DNA of 5,685 bases from an uncultured Mycoplasmatota bacterium (GTDB lineage Bacteria; Bacillota_I; Bacilli_A; RF39; UBA660): NCBI GenBank assembly GCA_948472605.1, contig CAOKUH010000092.1:1-5685 (forward strand), given 5' to 3'. The translations under genes and the position numbers were made by a program. The notes under the pieces were generated by a model. That model was not told where the DNA came from. It did not search any database and saw only the letters and a program-made list of their open reading frames with translations. This document shows positions 4,821 through 5,685 of this stretch, piece by piece. Within the stretch, counting starts at the first letter, position 1. The number at the start of each line of letters is the position of its first letter.

Positions 4821-4945
4821 AAAAAAATACTATGACATTGCACAATATAAGAGAGCCTATTGATAAAGGCGAGACTAGTGGCGTAGCCACTTAAGTCTCC
4901 GCCATAATAAGGATAGTATTACCCTTATTATGTAGCAATTTTTTT
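4821..4945. ncRNA. GC-rich structured element, candidate non-coding RNA of unknown class
   Basis: This island, bounded by A7 (4821-4827) and T7 (4939-4945), is far richer in G+C than its surroundings, notably 4851-4903. Hairpin A: GGCG-AGACT-AGTGGC (4868-4882) pairs with GCCACT, AGTCT and CGCC (4886-4903) around loop GTA, with a two-base and a one-base bulge. Hairpin B: ATAATAAGG (4904-4912) pairs perfectly with CCTTATTAT (4923-4931). The loop of B contains ATAGTATT (4913-4920), fully complementary to AATACTAT (4826-4833), allowing an eight-pair pseudoknot or an alternative long stem. ATTGC (4837-4841) and GCAAT (4935-4939) can close the whole. Both strands end in a U7 run, so the transcribed strand is unclear. 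It could be a small RNA, an elaborate terminator or 3' end of the HD gene, a cis-regulatory RNA, or a small palindromic mobile element. I match it to no known RNA family. Confidence 0.55.
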
Positions 4946-5567
4946 ATTTAATTGTAGAAATAATTTTTTTTAGTCTTTCAATAAATTTTTCTTTATTATT
5001 TAAAAGATTATGTAATTCTTTTAAGTAATTGTTATATTCCATATCTTCTAAAAAGAAATTAGCATAACCATCATTACCAAACTTTTTTAATGTATGTTTA
5101 TAACACTCTTCAATTGTTTCATCATCATTAAGGTTATCAAAATGTGTAATGCTATAGAGATAAATTCTTTTTAATGAGTCATCAACATCAATGTTTCTAT
5201 CTGCAGACGATAATAGTTTTCCGTAAATACTTCTGGGTTCTCTATCTAACGAAGCTCTATGATCTTCTATTGCTTCTTTCATTATTATTAGATTTTTGTC
5301 ACTGAAAAACTTTTTTAAATTTGTATCATTATACATAATTTGAGCAGAAACCTTTTCATGATTTTTATAATCTACATGATGACCAATGTCATGATATGCT
5401 GCTATTACATAAAGCATGTTATTATCAACATCCATATTTTTACTTAATTTAGAACATCTATTAATAACATATTTTATATGCTTTATTTGATGTCCTTTAT
5501 CGTTCAAAATATACTGAGGAAATATATTTTGTTCAACATATCTTTTTAATTCTTCATTCACATTCAT
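4944..5567 (-). CDS. HD-domain metal-dependent phosphohydrolase, substrate unknown
   Basis: The protein has 207 residues. The HD superfamily signature is plain: KGHQIKHIKYV (His30 as first metal ligand), AAYHDIGHH (His59-Asp60), EDHRAS (His103) and SSADRN (Asp123 as last ligand). HD proteins bind one or two metal ions and hydrolyse phosphate esters, often of nucleotides. There is no GYP motif of cyclic-di-GMP phosphodiesterases, no RelA/SpoT synthetase domain, and no membrane segment, so this is a soluble stand-alone HD hydrolase of the kind common in clostridia and relatives. The ATG at 5567 follows GGAGA by about seven bases. Its stop codon touches the T tract of the structured element, so the - strand copy of that element would be its 3' UTR. 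A link to the spoIIGA operon downstream rests on position only. Confidence 0.85.
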   Translation of the reverse strand: MNVNEELKRYVEQNIFPQYILNDKGHQIKHIKYVINRCSKLSKNMDVDNNMLYVIAAYHDIGHHVDYKNHEKVSAQIMYNDTNLKKFFSDKNLIIMKEAIEDHRASLDREPRSIYGKLLSSADRNIDVDDSLKRIYLYSITHFDNLNDDETIEECYKHTLKKFGNDGYANFFLEDMEYNNYLKELHNLLNNKEKFIERLKKIISTIK

Positions 5568-5596
5568 TAATTCATCTCCATAGTACTAATTTGTAA

Positions 5597-5629
5597 ATTA
5601 TATAAATAACTTTAAGTTTATAAAAGTTA
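5597..5629 (-). promoter_or_regulatory. Possible promoter of the HD gene with an inverted repeat
   Basis: A perfect -10 box TATAAT (5602-5597) lies 29 bases before the HD start codon, but the -35 position has only TTTTAT. Directly upstream, TAACTTT (5607-5613) and AAAGTTA (5623-5629) form a seven-base inverted repeat spaced by nine bases, covering the spacer and -35 region where a regulator could bind. Both could be chance in DNA of this composition. Confidence 0.3.
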
Positions 5630-5685
5630 GCAGGACAAAGACATGAAATTTTTATAAAAGAGTTATTTTGACTAGGAAAAACCTA

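Noticed and set aside
4821..4945. Structured element as SRP RNA, tmRNA, integron attC site or CRISPR repeat
   Set aside because: There is no GGAA-loop SRP core, no tRNA-like half or tag frame, no attC boxes, and the unit is not repeated within the window.
5670..5685. TAGG/CCTA inverted repeat at the right window edge
   Set aside because: There are only four pairs and the window ends there, so it cannot be judged.

Overview
The window comes from a very AT-rich, endospore-forming member of the Bacillota (low-GC Firmicutes). Three things point there: the spoIIGA-sigE-sigG sporulation block, the yceD-rpmF ribosomal pair, and overwhelming A/T at third codon positions. TGG encodes Trp and TGA is used as a stop (yceD, sigE, spoIIGA), so the code is standard. 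The species cannot be named from the sequence alone.

Layout from left to right. A tRNA-Arg(UCU) with its own promoter and terminator is the only gene on the + strand (121-197). Everything else is on the - strand, so transcription runs from right to left. In that order the genes are: an HD-domain hydrolase (5567-4944); a GC-rich, highly structured 125-base element (4945-4821); spoIIGA (4614-3826), overlapping sigE by 4 bases (3829-3146); a low-molecular-weight protein tyrosine phosphatase (3097-2636); sigG (2500-1724); a gap of about 600 bases with possible remnants of a decayed gene; then yceD (1093-608) and rpmF (603-394), which converge on the tRNA terminator.

The centre is the switch that sets compartment-specific gene expression during sporulation. 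SpoIIGA is the membrane aspartic protease that activates pro-sigmaE in the mother cell, and sigmaG is the late forespore sigma factor. The promoter of spoIIGA has a possible Spo0A box over its -35 position. The cluster matches the Bacillus arrangement except that a phosphatase gene lies between sigE and sigG.

The observations most worth following are: (1) L32 carries a nine-residue N-terminal extension that looks like the Prp-cleaved extension of Firmicutes L27, and cutting at the equivalent bond would give the normal L32 N-terminus; (2) an 18-bp hairpin encloses the sigG ribosome binding site; (3) the structured element between the HD gene and spoIIGA matches no RNA family I recognise; (4) the phosphatase lies inside the sporulation sigma cluster.
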